A stretch of 38,229 bases of DNA from Pseudomonadota bacterium (GTDB lineage: Bacteria > Pseudomonadota > Alphaproteobacteria > Acetobacterales > Acetobacteraceae), in the NCBI GenBank assembly GCA_021847175.1, contig JAJZUI010000007.1, positions 1 through 38,229 on the forward strand, written 5' to 3'. The position numbers and the translations under genes were made by a program. Positions 1 to 8,500 of the stretch are shown here, piece by piece. The notes under the pieces were generated by a model. That model did not search any database. It saw nothing but the letters and a program-made list of their open reading frames with translations, and was not told the DNA's origin. Positions within the stretch are counted from its first letter, which is position 1, and the number at the start of each line of letters is the position of its first letter.

Positions 1-269
1 TACGCGCCGTCGAGATATTCGGCGATCGCCCAGGAATCGATCACCACGCGCTCGCCGTCGCGCAGCGTCGGCACCTGCGCGGGCCCGCTGGCCGGCTCCG
101 GCGCCGGATCGCCGAAGCGCCAGGGGCGTGTCTCGAACGCGAGCCCCTTGTGCGCCAGCGCCAGCCGCGTCCGCCAGCAATAAGGGCTGAAGCGCAAATC
201 CGCGTCGCGTCCGGCCAACTCCCAGAGAATGATTTGCGGGCGGGCGATGGGCGCCCCCGCCAGGCTCAC
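1..269 (-). CDS. Glutathione S-transferase, N-terminal part (cut by window edge)
   Basis: The visible 89 codons have the thioredoxin-fold N-terminal domain of a glutathione S-transferase. FSPYCWRTRLALAHKG near residues 30-45 fits the first strand and helix that carry the active-site region. QVPTL and DSWAIAEYLD fit the cis-proline and the glutathione gamma-glutamyl binding segment. The chosen start is GTG at 269, because its GTGA overlaps the TGA stop of the upstream peroxiredoxin-like gene by 4 bases; no independent Shine-Dalgarno is obvious, so translation is probably coupled. The C-terminal helical domain lies outside the window, so the subclass and substrate cannot be told. Together with the upstream thiol peroxidase this suggests a small redox or detoxification operon (inference). 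Confidence 0.82.
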   Translation of the reverse strand, partial: MSLAGAPIARPQIILWELAGRDADLRFSPYCWRTRLALAHKGLAFETRPWRFGDPAPEPASGPAQVPTLRDGERVVIDSWAIAEYLDGA

Positions 270-928
270 GCCGCCACCCGCGCCATCGCCCGCACCGTCG
301 CCAGCGCGTCCGCCGGCTCCATCCGCACCGAGGGCCGCGGGTCCACCTTCGCCGCCGCCACCACCCCGTCCGGCCGGATCACGAAGGCGGACGGCATCGG
401 CAGCACGCTGCCGTCGTCGCCGTTCTCCAGCGCCAGCGGATGGCCGAATTTCGCGTAGAGCAACCGCATGTTCTCCGGCACCGGCCAGACGACCCGGTAG
501 CGCGCCGCCACCTCGCACCCCTGGTCGTGCAGCATCGTGAGCCCGAACCCGAGGCACGCCCCCCCGTCGCGCGCCCGCGCCGGGTCCTGCGGCGACAGCG
601 CCAGCAGCGTCGCCCCTTCCCGCTCCAGCGCGGGACGGATCGCGTCCATCGCCCGCAGCGTCATGGCGCAGAACGGGCACCACAGGCCGCGGTAGAACAC
701 CAGCACCACCGGCCCGCCGGCCAGCGCCTCGGAAAGCCGCCTAACCCGTCCGGAACAATCCGGCAGCGCGAAATCCGGCGCCACCTCGCCAACCTGAACC
801 GCCTTGTCCGGCAGCCCCGCATCGATCGCCGCCTGGTACGCCGCGATCACCGCGGCCCCCGTACGCGGCCCTGCGCGCTCCAGCATCGACTCCCGGAAAG
901 CCGCCAGTTGCGCCGCGAGCGTGTGCAT
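266..928 (-). CDS. Peroxiredoxin-like (AhpC/TSA family) thiol peroxidase
   Basis: A 220-residue protein with an N-terminal helical extension of about 45 residues followed by a thioredoxin-fold redoxin domain (VGEVAPDFALPD, then VVLVFYRGLWCPFC). The CPFC pair is Cys84/Cys87, at the place of the peroxidatic cysteine of AhpC/TSA-family proteins. The expected role is reduction of peroxides or a thiol-disulfide exchange in the cytoplasm; no signal peptide is seen. The ORF track runs upstream to 1321, but ATG 928 is preferred: it is preceded by GGAGGTG at good spacing and the family homology starts there. It overlaps the GST gene by GTGA and diverges from a LysR regulator, a common arrangement for a regulator and its target. 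The exact substrate is unknown. Confidence 0.88.
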   Translation of the reverse strand: MHTLAAQLAAFRESMLERAGPRTGAAVIAAYQAAIDAGLPDKAVQVGEVAPDFALPDCSGRVRRLSEALAGGPVVLVFYRGLWCPFCAMTLRAMDAIRPALEREGATLLALSPQDPARARDGGACLGFGLTMLHDQGCEVAARYRVVWPVPENMRLLYAKFGHPLALENGDDGSVLPMPSAFVIRPDGVVAAAKVDPRPSVRMEPADALATVRAMARVAA

Positions 929-956
929 GTCGCACCTCCACGGGTAACAGATTGTG

Positions 957-1016
957 TCATACCGCCCATAAATGGAATAACCTTCGGATGCATCCGGTCC
1001 ATGCGCTGCGGTATGA
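957..1016. promoter_or_regulatory. Divergent intergenic regulatory region with nested inverted repeats
   Basis: The 94-base spacer between the peroxiredoxin-like gene and the LysR gene holds a perfect 9-base inverted repeat: TCATACCGC at 957-965 and GCGGTATGA at 1008-1016. Nested almost at its centre is a perfect 12-base palindrome, CGGATGCATCCG, at 985-996. The right arm lies just upstream of the lysR start codon and the left arm about 30 bases before the start of the divergent gene. This layout fits binding of a LysR tetramer that controls both genes, with autorepression. The repeats are seen directly; the binding is inferred. Confidence 0.5.
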
Positions 1017-1022
1017 AGTGGC

Positions 1023-1940
1023 ATGGACCTGCTGGCCGCCCTCAAGAGCTTCGTCCGCCTCGCTGAAACCGGCAGCTTTTCCGCCGTGGCGCGCGACGTC
1101 GGCGCTACCCAGCCCGCCATCTCGCGCCAGATCACCGCGCTCGAGGACCATCTCGGCGCCCGCCTGGTGCAGCGCAGCACCCGCAGCCTGCGCTTCACGG
1201 AGGACGGCCAGACCCTCCTCGTCCACGCACGCCACATCCTCGACGCCGTCGCCGAGGCCGAGGCCGCGGTCGGCCGCCAGCGCACCACCCCCTCGGGCCT
1301 GGTCCGCCTCGGCGCGCCCACCGTCTTCGGCCGCCTCTACCTCGCCCCGCATGTCGGCCGCCTCCTCGCCCGCAACCCGGAACTGCTGGTCGAGCTGGTG
1401 CTGTCCGACGATGTCTCGGACCTGGTCCAGCAGGGGCTCGACCTCGCGCTGCGCGTGGGGGAGATCGCCGACGTATCCCTCGTCGCGCGCCGCGTCGGCA
1501 GCTTCACCGTCGCCACCGTCGCCTCGCCGGACTACCTCGCCGCCAGGGGCGAGCCCGAGCGGCCCGAAGATCTCGCCGGCCATGAATGCATCCTCTTCAC
1601 CCGCGTCGCGGATCCCCACACCTGGCGCTTCGCCGGCCCCGACGGCGAGAAGCCGGTCGCGGTCGAGGGCCGCCTGCGCGTCAACAGCATCGAGGCCGCG
1701 GTCGCCGCGGCGGTCGCCGGCGCCGGCATCGCGGCCCTGCCCACCTGGCTCATCCGCGACGAACTCGCCGCCGGCTCCCTCAAGCGCATCCTGCACGACT
1801 TCCAGAGCCCGCGCCGCCCGATCTCGCTGGTCTACCCCTCGCGCCGCTTCCTCGCGCCCCGCACCCGCGCCGTGATCGACTTCCTCGTCGCCGAGTTCCG
1901 TCTCGACCCCGCGGTCTCCTCCTACGGCGAGATCGCCTGA
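1023..1940 (+). CDS. LysR-family transcriptional regulator
   Basis: A 305-residue protein of typical LysR length. Residues 1-60 form the winged helix-turn-helix (FVRLAETGSFSAVARDVG, then QPAISRQITALEDHLGARL). A linker helix follows, then a substrate-binding domain from about residue 90 with the usual LVRLGAPTVFGR opening and the AVAAAVAGAGIAALP segment. It should bind DNA as a dimer or tetramer and respond to an unknown small molecule. The ATG at 1023 begins exactly at the conserved MDLLAALKSF. It is divergent from the peroxiredoxin-like/GST pair, its likely target, and the shared spacer carries inverted repeats. Its 3' end overlaps the convergent Hint-domain gene by 19 bases. Confidence 0.94.
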   Translation: MDLLAALKSFVRLAETGSFSAVARDVGATQPAISRQITALEDHLGARLVQRSTRSLRFTEDGQTLLVHARHILDAVAEAEAAVGRQRTTPSGLVRLGAPTVFGRLYLAPHVGRLLARNPELLVELVLSDDVSDLVQQGLDLALRVGEIADVSLVARRVGSFTVATVASPDYLAARGEPERPEDLAGHECILFTRVADPHTWRFAGPDGEKPVAVEGRLRVNSIEAAVAAAVAGAGIAALPTWLIRDELAAGSLKRILHDFQSPRRPISLVYPSRRFLAPRTRAVIDFLVAEFRLDPAVSSYGEIA

Positions 1941-4240
1941 CGCCGTGCCCGCGCGCCGCGCGCCGCGAGCGCGGTATGGATCGCGCGCAGCCTCGCCGCA
2001 CCGGCATCGGTCAGGATCTCGGCACAGCCGCTCTCGTTCCACACACGCCGCGCGAAATCCGGGTGCAGTTCCATCGGCCCCTCCGCGTTCTCGAACGCGG
2101 CGCGGTTGCCGGTGTCGAGGTAGCTCTCGCACGGCGCCCCCTCGGCGAGGACCACGTCGTGCCGGTCGAGCTCCACATGCCAGTACGTCACCTGCCCGCG
2201 CGTCTCCTGCGTGATGGACGTGCCGTTGACGAGGTAGCGCACCGGCACCAGCGCGCCGTCGATCAGCACCGCGTGGTCGGGCGACAGTACCAGGTCGCGC
2301 AGCGGCAGCCCCTCGCCGAGCGCCCCGGCCGAAACCCGAACCGGCATCACGTCATGCGGGCTCGCGTGGCGCCGCAGGTCGAGCCGCCGGAACCCCACCC
2401 AGCGTATCGTCGCAAGCCGCCCGGACGCGGTCGCGAGCCGCTCGCCCGCGCGCAGCGTCTCCACCGCCCGTGCACCGCCCTCGGCCAGCAGCCTCGTCCC
2501 GGTCGCGAAACACGCCGTGATGAACGTGTTCCCACCGCTGTTCGAAACCCTCACCCGCGCCGGGCCGGAAAGATCGAGCGTGGTCCCGCCGGTGAGCGAC
2601 AGCGTGCCGCCCGAGAACGCCTGGTACGACGCCGCGAGCCCGGTGATCTCGATCGTGTCGCCGGCGGCAAACCCGGAAATCGCCTGCCCCGCGGCCAGCC
2701 CCGCCGCATCGCCGCTGGCCAGCCACGCCGCCCCCGCATCGAAGGTCAGCGCCGCGAAATCCACGACCGTCGAACCGATCCCCGCCAGCGTCCCTCGCCC
2801 GGCGCCGAACTCCAGCGTCGAGGTCGCCGTGCTGCCCGAGATGTTGCCGCCGATTACCTCGCCGCCGAACACGGCGCCCGGTTCGACGACCAGGCGGTCC
2901 GTGAAGCCCGCGGCGAAGTCCACCGCGTAGAGCCCGGCCGTCACGTTGATCGTGCCGGCGTTGGTGATCGTGCCGGACCCGGAAAGGAACCCGGCGCCAA
3001 GGCCGGCCCCCACGACCACGCCGCCGGCCTCGTTGACGAACAACCCGCCGGCATTCAGCGCCACGCCGGTGACCGAAGCGCCCTCGATCAACCCGGCGTT
3101 GATCGCCGTCGCCGCGGCCGTAATCGCCAGCACGCCCTGCTGCGCGCCAATGATCGTTCCACCGGTGTGATTGACGACGTAGCCGCCGGCGTTGAGCTGA
3201 ATTCCATTGTTCCTGCCGACGGCCTCGATCGTTCCGGTGTTGTCGATCGTGAGTGCGAAACTCGTGCCGAAGACGCCATTGAAGCCCGCGATCGTTCCCG
3301 CATTGGAGACCGTTCCGCCACCGTACATGGCGATGCCCGATGCCGTCGTGCCGATCACCACACCGTCATTGGTGACCGTCGTCGGCTGTCGATAGCCCGC
3401 ATAAACGCCGTTCTTCGCGCCCGTCAGCAGCGCGCCCCTGGCGTTGAAAACCGTCCCGCCGTCCCGCAGTCGTGCACCGAAGTTGGTCTGGCTGATGATG
3501 GTGCCGTAGTTGGTGAGGCCAACCGAGCTCGTCGTGTACCCATAAAATCCGGCCTTGTACGCGCGTATCATCCCCGTGGCTTCATTGGTCATCGCGCCTC
3601 CGGCACCGAGATCAATGCCGGTGTGAAACTTCGCAATCAGCGTGCCGGCGTTGAAAGCCGTCGCGGGTGCGTGCATCACATAAATGGCGTTGCCATGGGC
3701 GGAAACGAAGCCGCCGACCTGGTTGGTAATCACCCCACCGGCATAGAGCACCAGCCCCTGCGCCCCGTCGGCGAACACCGACCCCTCATTGACGATGGTC
3801 CCAAGCCCCCCGGTGACATACAGCCCATCCCCTGCATTCGCAGGCACCGTGCCGCCGGCGACGACAACCCCGGAACTCGCGTTCGTGATCGCGCCGCCCG
3901 CCAGCAGCACCACCGCGCCGCGGGTCGCGTCGGAGATATATCCGGCATTGACCACCGTCGCCGCCGCACCCGTCGCCAGCACGGCATGGAGCGCCGCCTC
4001 GATCGTCCCGCCAGCCGCGTTCAGGACATAGCCGCCATCCTTAAGAAAAACGCCGCGGAAACTTCCGGTTCCGGTCGAGAAAACGGCACCCAGATTGTCG
4101 ATGCTCCACGGCGTCGCCGCATAGAGCGCCGATGCGGCCGAGGTAACATTGATAACGCCGGTAACCGTCACGGGGTCCGCGTAAACCCCGGGCGTCAGTT
4201 GCACCGGCGACAAATGGATTCCGGATATCGTGCCCGACAT
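1922..4240 (-). CDS. Beta-helix repeat protein with C-terminal Hint (Hint_2-type) autoprocessing domain
   Basis: A 772-residue protein. Residues 1 to about 480 are a chain of imperfect repeats of the form 'I-x-N-x-G-x-I', rich in Gly, Ala, Thr and Asn, typical of right-handed beta-helix passengers of secreted or surface proteins. A Hint domain follows from Cys577 (ACFATGTRLL) to about residue 715. It includes LSPDHAVLIDG, whose histidine fits the conserved Hint position, and YWHVELDRHDVVLAEG, a hallmark of the Hint_2 family common in Acetobacteraceae and Rhodobacterales. Hint domains carry out Cys-initiated self-cleavage, so the repeat region may be released or linked to another molecule. No Sec signal or C-terminal autotransporter barrel is seen. 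A G-rich stretch (GGGGGTG) supports the ATG at 4240. The partner or ligand is unknown. Confidence 0.8.
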   Translation of the reverse strand: MSGTISGIHLSPVQLTPGVYADPVTVTGVINVTSAASALYAATPWSIDNLGAVFSTGTGSFRGVFLKDGGYVLNAAGGTIEAALHAVLATGAAATVVNAGYISDATRGAVVLLAGGAITNASSGVVVAGGTVPANAGDGLYVTGGLGTIVNEGSVFADGAQGLVLYAGGVITNQVGGFVSAHGNAIYVMHAPATAFNAGTLIAKFHTGIDLGAGGAMTNEATGMIRAYKAGFYGYTTSSVGLTNYGTIISQTNFGARLRDGGTVFNARGALLTGAKNGVYAGYRQPTTVTNDGVVIGTTASGIAMYGGGTVSNAGTIAGFNGVFGTSFALTIDNTGTIEAVGRNNGIQLNAGGYVVNHTGGTIIGAQQGVLAITAAATAINAGLIEGASVTGVALNAGGLFVNEAGGVVVGAGLGAGFLSGSGTITNAGTINVTAGLYAVDFAAGFTDRLVVEPGAVFGGEVIGGNISGSTATSTLEFGAGRGTLAGIGSTVVDFAALTFDAGAAWLASGDAAGLAAGQAISGFAAGDTIEITGLAASYQAFSGGTLSLTGGTTLDLSGPARVRVSNSGGNTFITACFATGTRLLAEGGARAVETLRAGERLATASGRLATIRWVGFRRLDLRRHASPHDVMPVRVSAGALGEGLPLRDLVLSPDHAVLIDGALVPVRYLVNGTSITQETRGQVTYWHVELDRHDVVLAEGAPCESYLDTGNRAAFENAEGPMELHPDFARRVWNESGCAEILTDAGAARLRAIHTALAARGARARRQAISP

Positions 4241-4460
4241 GTGCCACCCCCAGCATGTCCGGAATTATCCAGCGGCAAGCGCATCCGGAATTGCAACAGA
4301 ATTGGCACCGCAACCCGCAAACGGCGGGTAACGATGTCGTGACTTTTTTGGAACCGCCCGCGAACTTTCTTGCTTTACTTGAATTCGTGGCTCGCTCGCG
4401 GCCCCGGACACGCCCATCCGCCGCCACCCCCGCGGCCCGTCCCCGCCCCCAGCGATCTTC

Positions 4461-4489
4461 TTGTCGGCCACGCCCCGGGCGCCGATAAT
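4461..4489 (+). promoter_or_regulatory. Putative sigma-70 promoter of the FrnE-like gene, possibly leaderless
   Basis: TTGTCG at 4461-4466 and GATAAT at 4484-4489 are separated by exactly 17 bases. Transcription starting about 7 bases after the -10 element would begin at or next to the GTG start codon at 4496. No Shine-Dalgarno is seen before that GTG, so the transcript could be leaderless. The sequence match is direct; activity is inferred. Confidence 0.45.
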
Positions 4490-4495
4490 ACGCCG

Positions 4496-5164
4496 GTGAA
4501 TATCCTCGCCCCGCCCCGCGCGCGCCTCACGGTGGAGGTCGTCCACGACCTCGTCTGCCCCTGGTGCTACCTCGGGCTGCGGCGCCTGCTGCGCACGCTG
4601 CGCGCCCGTCCGGACCTCGCGGTGGAGCTCGCCTGGCGCCCCTTCCTGCTGAACCCGGACATGCCGCGCCTCGGCATGGCGTGGGGCGACTACGTGGTGC
4701 GCAAGTTCGGCGGCGAGGACCGTGCCCGCCGCCTCTACACCACCATCGCCCAGGTCGCCGCCGGCGAGGGCCTGGCGCTGGATTTCAACGCCATCGCCCG
4801 CGTTCCCTCCTCGGTCGATGCCCACCGCCTCGTCCGCCACGCCGTGCGCGCCGGCGGCCCCGATAGCTCCGCGGAGGGCCTCGTCATGGCCCTGTTCCGC
4901 GCCCATTTCGCCCAGGGCCGCGACATCGGCAGCCGCGCGGTGCTCACCGCCATCGCCGAGGAAAACGGCGTGCCCGGTGCCGCCGCCTTCCTCGCCTCGG
5001 ACGCCGAGACCGACGCCATCCACGCCGAGAACCTGCGCGCCCACCGCCTCGGCATCAACGGCGTGCCCTGCTTCGTCATCGCCGGCCGCCACGCCATCGC
5101 AGGCGCGCAGGAGAGCGAAGTCATCGAGCGCCTGCTCGACGTCGCCGCCCTGGAGGGCGCCTGA
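4496..5164 (+). CDS. FrnE-like DsbA-family oxidoreductase
   Basis: A 222-residue DsbA-family thioredoxin-fold protein of the FrnE/HCCA-isomerase type. The active-site motif is DLVCPWCYLGLRRL, with Cys21-Pro-Trp-Cys24. A long helical insert follows, and near the C-terminus LGINGVPCFVIAGRHAIAGAQ carries the conserved cis-proline loop and the AGAQ motif of this family. No signal peptide is present, so it should act in the cytoplasm on thiol-disulfide exchange; FrnE relatives are linked to oxidative stress. The ORF track begins at a TTG at 4370, but the extra residues are low-complexity proline-rich sequence. The GTG at 4496 matches the family start and sits right after a good promoter. Its stop overlaps the following acetyltransferase (CTGA). 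Confidence 0.86.
   Translation: MNILAPPRARLTVEVVHDLVCPWCYLGLRRLLRTLRARPDLAVELAWRPFLLNPDMPRLGMAWGDYVVRKFGGEDRARRLYTTIAQVAAGEGLALDFNAIARVPSSVDAHRLVRHAVRAGGPDSSAEGLVMALFRAHFAQGRDIGSRAVLTAIAEENGVPGAAAFLASDAETDAIHAENLRAHRLGINGVPCFVIAGRHAIAGAQESEVIERLLDVAALEGA
5152..5157 (+). promoter_or_regulatory. Shine-Dalgarno that decides a CTG start
   Basis: GGAGGG lies 3 bases before the CTG at 5161, inside the last codons of the FrnE-like gene. It is the only ribosome-binding signal near the beginning of the acetyltransferase reading frame and supports initiation at CTG. Confidence 0.5.
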
Positions 5165-5595
5165 CCGCCATCCGCCCCGCCATCCGACAGGCGACCGCGG
5201 CCGACGCGCCGGAAGTCGCGCGCCTCCTCCACCACCTCGGCTACGACATCACCCCCGCGCAGGCCGCCTCCCGCCTCGCCACCCTCGCGAAACACAACGA
5301 CCCCGTCTTCCTCGCCGAGCAGGACGGAAGCGCCGTCGGCCTCGTCGCACTCCACCGCACCCAGATGCTCCACGCCGAGGGTGAGACCGCGCGCATCACG
5401 GCGCTGGTCGTCGCCCCGGAAGCCCGCCGCCAGGGCATCGCCTCCGCTCTCGTCGCCCGCGCCCGCGAATGGTCCGCCGGCTGCGCCGTCCTCGAGCTCA
5501 CCACCGGCGTCCAGCGCAAGGACGCCCACGCTTTCTACATCCGCGAGGGCTTCGTCTCGAACGCGATACGTTTCAAGACCGGCCCCGGCCGCTGA
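5161..5595 (+). CDS. GNAT-family N-acetyltransferase with probable CTG start
   Basis: A 144-residue GNAT acetyltransferase. IRQATAADAPEVARLL opens the fold, VFLAEQDGSAVGLVAL is the central sheet, and ALVVAPEARRQGIASAL is motif A, where RRQGIA is the acetyl-CoA pyrophosphate loop. HAFYIREGFV is the C-terminal motif. The ORF track shows only 5365-5595 because the frame has no ATG, GTG or TTG between the upstream in-frame stop at 4864 and codon 69. The domain clearly begins earlier. CTG at 5161 overlaps the FrnE-like stop as CTGA and has GGAGGG just upstream, so it is the best start. The acceptor substrate is unknown. It is convergent with mfd, one base apart. Confidence 0.85.
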   Translation: MTAIRPAIRQATAADAPEVARLLHHLGYDITPAQAASRLATLAKHNDPVFLAEQDGSAVGLVALHRTQMLHAEGETARITALVVAPEARRQGIASALVARAREWSAGCAVLELTTGVQRKDAHAFYIREGFVSNAIRFKTGPGR

Positions 5596-5596
5596 C

Positions 5597-8500
5597 TCAC
5601 GCCGCCTTCGCCTCGTTCGCAATCGCCGCCAGAGCCGAGAGCGTCTCGCGGGCCGCGCGCAACCGTTGCGTCAGCGTCATGTCGCGCACCAGGGCCAGCT
5701 TGTGGTCCGGCCGCAGCCTAACCATCCCGCCCCGCGTCGCCAGCCACGTCACCAGCCCCGCCGGGTTGCGGAATGCGTTGCGCCGGAACCCGATCACCAT
5801 CCCCTTCGGCCCCGCCTCCAGCTTCTCGACATCCGCCTCGCGGCACAACCGCTTCAACCCCACCACCGCGAGCAGGTTCTCCACCTCCTCCGGCAGCTTG
5901 CCGAACCGGTCGACCAGCTCCGCCGCCATCGCCTCGCTCTCCGCGTCCGATGCCAGCGCCGCGATGCGCCGATAGAGCCCGAGCCGCACCGGCAGGTCGC
6001 GCACATAGGTCTCGGGGATCAGCACCGGCAGGCCCAGCGCGATCGTCGGCGCCCACTCGCGGTCCGCCACGCGCCCCCTGCCCTGCGCCCGCAACTCGGC
6101 AACAGCGTCCTCGAGCATCTGCTGATAGAGCTCGATCCCCACCTCGCGGATATGCCCGCTCTGCTGGTCGCCCAGCAGGTTCCCCGCACCGCGGATATCG
6201 AGGTCGTGGCTCGCCAGCGTGAACCCCGCGCCCAGCGTATCCAGCGTCTGCATCACATCCAGCCGCTTCTTCGCGGTTGCCGACAACGGCTGCGTCGGCG
6301 GCCAGGTCAGGTACGCATAGCCCCGCTGCTTGCCCCGCCCCACGCGCCCGCGCAATTGGTAAAGCTGACCGAGTCCGAAACGATCCGCCCGGTAGACGAT
6401 CAGCGTGTTCACCGCCGGCATGTCGAGCCCGCTCTCGACGATGTTGGTCGAGAGCAGGATGTCGTGCCGCCCGTCGCCGAACTCGGTCATGACGCGCTCG
6501 AGCTGCGTCGGTGCCATCCGCCCATGCGCCTCCACCACCCGTGCCTCGGGTGCGATCTCGCGCAGCCGCTCGGCCATGCGCGGCAGGTCCTCGATGCGCG
6601 GGCACACGCAGAACACCTGCCCGCCGCGGAACCGCTCGCGCTGGATCGCCTCGCGCGCCACCAGCGCGTCGAACGGCCCGATGAATGTCCGCACCGCGAG
6701 CCGGTCCACCGGCGGGGTCGCGATCAGGCTCATCTCCCGCACGCCGGAAAGCGACATCTGCAGCGTGCGCGGAATCGGCGTCGCCGTCAGCGTCAGCACG
6801 TGGATATCCGCGCGCAGGGCCTTCAGCTTTTCCTTGTGCGCGACGCCGAAATGTTGCTCCTCGTCAATGATCAGCAGCCCGAGGTCCGCGAACTCGACCC
6901 CCTTCGCCAGCAGCGCGTGCGTGCCGATCACGATGTTGACCGTCCCGTCCTTCAGCCCCGCCTTCACCGCCGCCGCCTCCTTCGCGGAAACCATCCGCGA
7001 AAGCTGCGCCACCTTCACCGGCAGCCCCTGGAACCGCGCCGAGAACACCCGGTGGTGCTGGCGCGCCAGCAGCGTCGTCGGCACCACCACCGCCACCTGT
7101 GCGCCCGACATCGCGGCGACGAATGCCGCGCGCAGCGCCACCTCCGTCTTGCCGAACCCCACGTCGCCGCAGATCAGCCGGTCCATCGGGTGGCCGGAGG
7201 CGAGGTCCTCCAGCACATCGGCGATCGCCCGCGCCTGGTCCTCCGTCTCCGCGAACGGGAAGCGCGCGCAGAACTCGTCCCAGCTCCCCTCCGGCGGCGC
7301 CATCAGCGGCGCCTCCTGCAGCTGCCGTTGCGCCGCCGTTCTGATCAGCTCCGCTGCCATGTCGCGGATGCGCGACTTCATCCGCGCCTTGCGAGCCTGC
7401 CACGAGGCCCCACCCAGCTTGTCGAGCGCCACCCCGGCGCTCTCCGCGCCGTAGCGCGACAACGCCTCGATGTTCTCGACCGGCAGGAACAGCTTGCCGT
7501 CGTCGTCGTAGAGGATGCGCAGGCAGTCGTGCGGCGCGCCCGAGACCGTCAGCGTCACCAGCCCGTCATACCGCCCGATGCCGTGGTCCTCGTGCACCAC
7601 GAGGTCGCCGACCTCGATCTCGCTCGCTTCCGCAATGAACTGGTCCGCCCGCCGGCGCCGCCGCGGCGGCCTGGCGATCCGTTCGCCCAGCAGGTCCTGC
7701 TCGGCCACGATCGCGAGGTCCGGCGCGACAAACCCGCGGTCCAGCCCCAGCGTGGCCAGCGCGATCGTCCCTTTCGGAACCCCCGCGATCCCGACGGCCG
7801 TCTCCACCGGCGCCGTCGCCAGCCCCCGCTCGGAGAGGATATGCGCGAGCCGGTCGCGCGAGCCCGCGGACCACGCCGCCAGCGCCACCTTCCGCCCGTC
7901 GCGCAGCCACCGCCCCGCCGCCTCCGCGAACGCGGCGATCGCATCCGGTCCGGTCGCCGCGGCCTGCGCGGAGAACAGCGGCCCCGGCCGCGCGCCCGCC
8001 TCCACCCCCGCCGCCCCTTCCGGCCGCGCGAACGGCGAGAACGCCGTCGCCTGGTGCGCGGCCAGCAGCGCGTCCCATTCCTCGCGCGAGAGATACAGCG
8101 CCGTCTCCGCCAGCGGCCGGTATGCCAGTTCCCCGTCACGCGGCATCGCCAGCCGCGCCTGGTGATGGTCGGCGATCATCTCGAACCGCGACGTCGCCGA
8201 CGCCTCCCACTGGTCGTCCAGCGTCAGCAACGCCTTCGGCACGTAGTCCGCCAGCGTCTCCATCCGCTCGAAGAACAGTGGCAGGAAATGCTCCATCCCC
8301 GGATGCCGCCGCCCCTCGGAAAGCGAGAGATAGATCGGGTCGGACGCCGCCGCCGCACCCGCATGCGCCCGCCACCCGGTGCGGAACCGCGAGATCGACT
8401 CCTTGTCGAGCGGCACCTCGCAGACCGGCCGCAGCACGATCGCCTCCACGGCCTCGCCGCTGCGCTGCGTCTCCGGGTCGAACCGCCGTATCGACTCGAT

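Noticed and set aside
1586-4342. 918-residue plus-strand ORF
   Set aside because: It crosses the end of lysR out of frame and then the Hint gene in antisense; low complexity throughout.
4314-4350. Terminator-like hairpin (CCCGC / GCGGG) followed by a T-run
   Set aside because: The T-run begins about 15 bases after the stem and no gene ends upstream of it on the plus strand.
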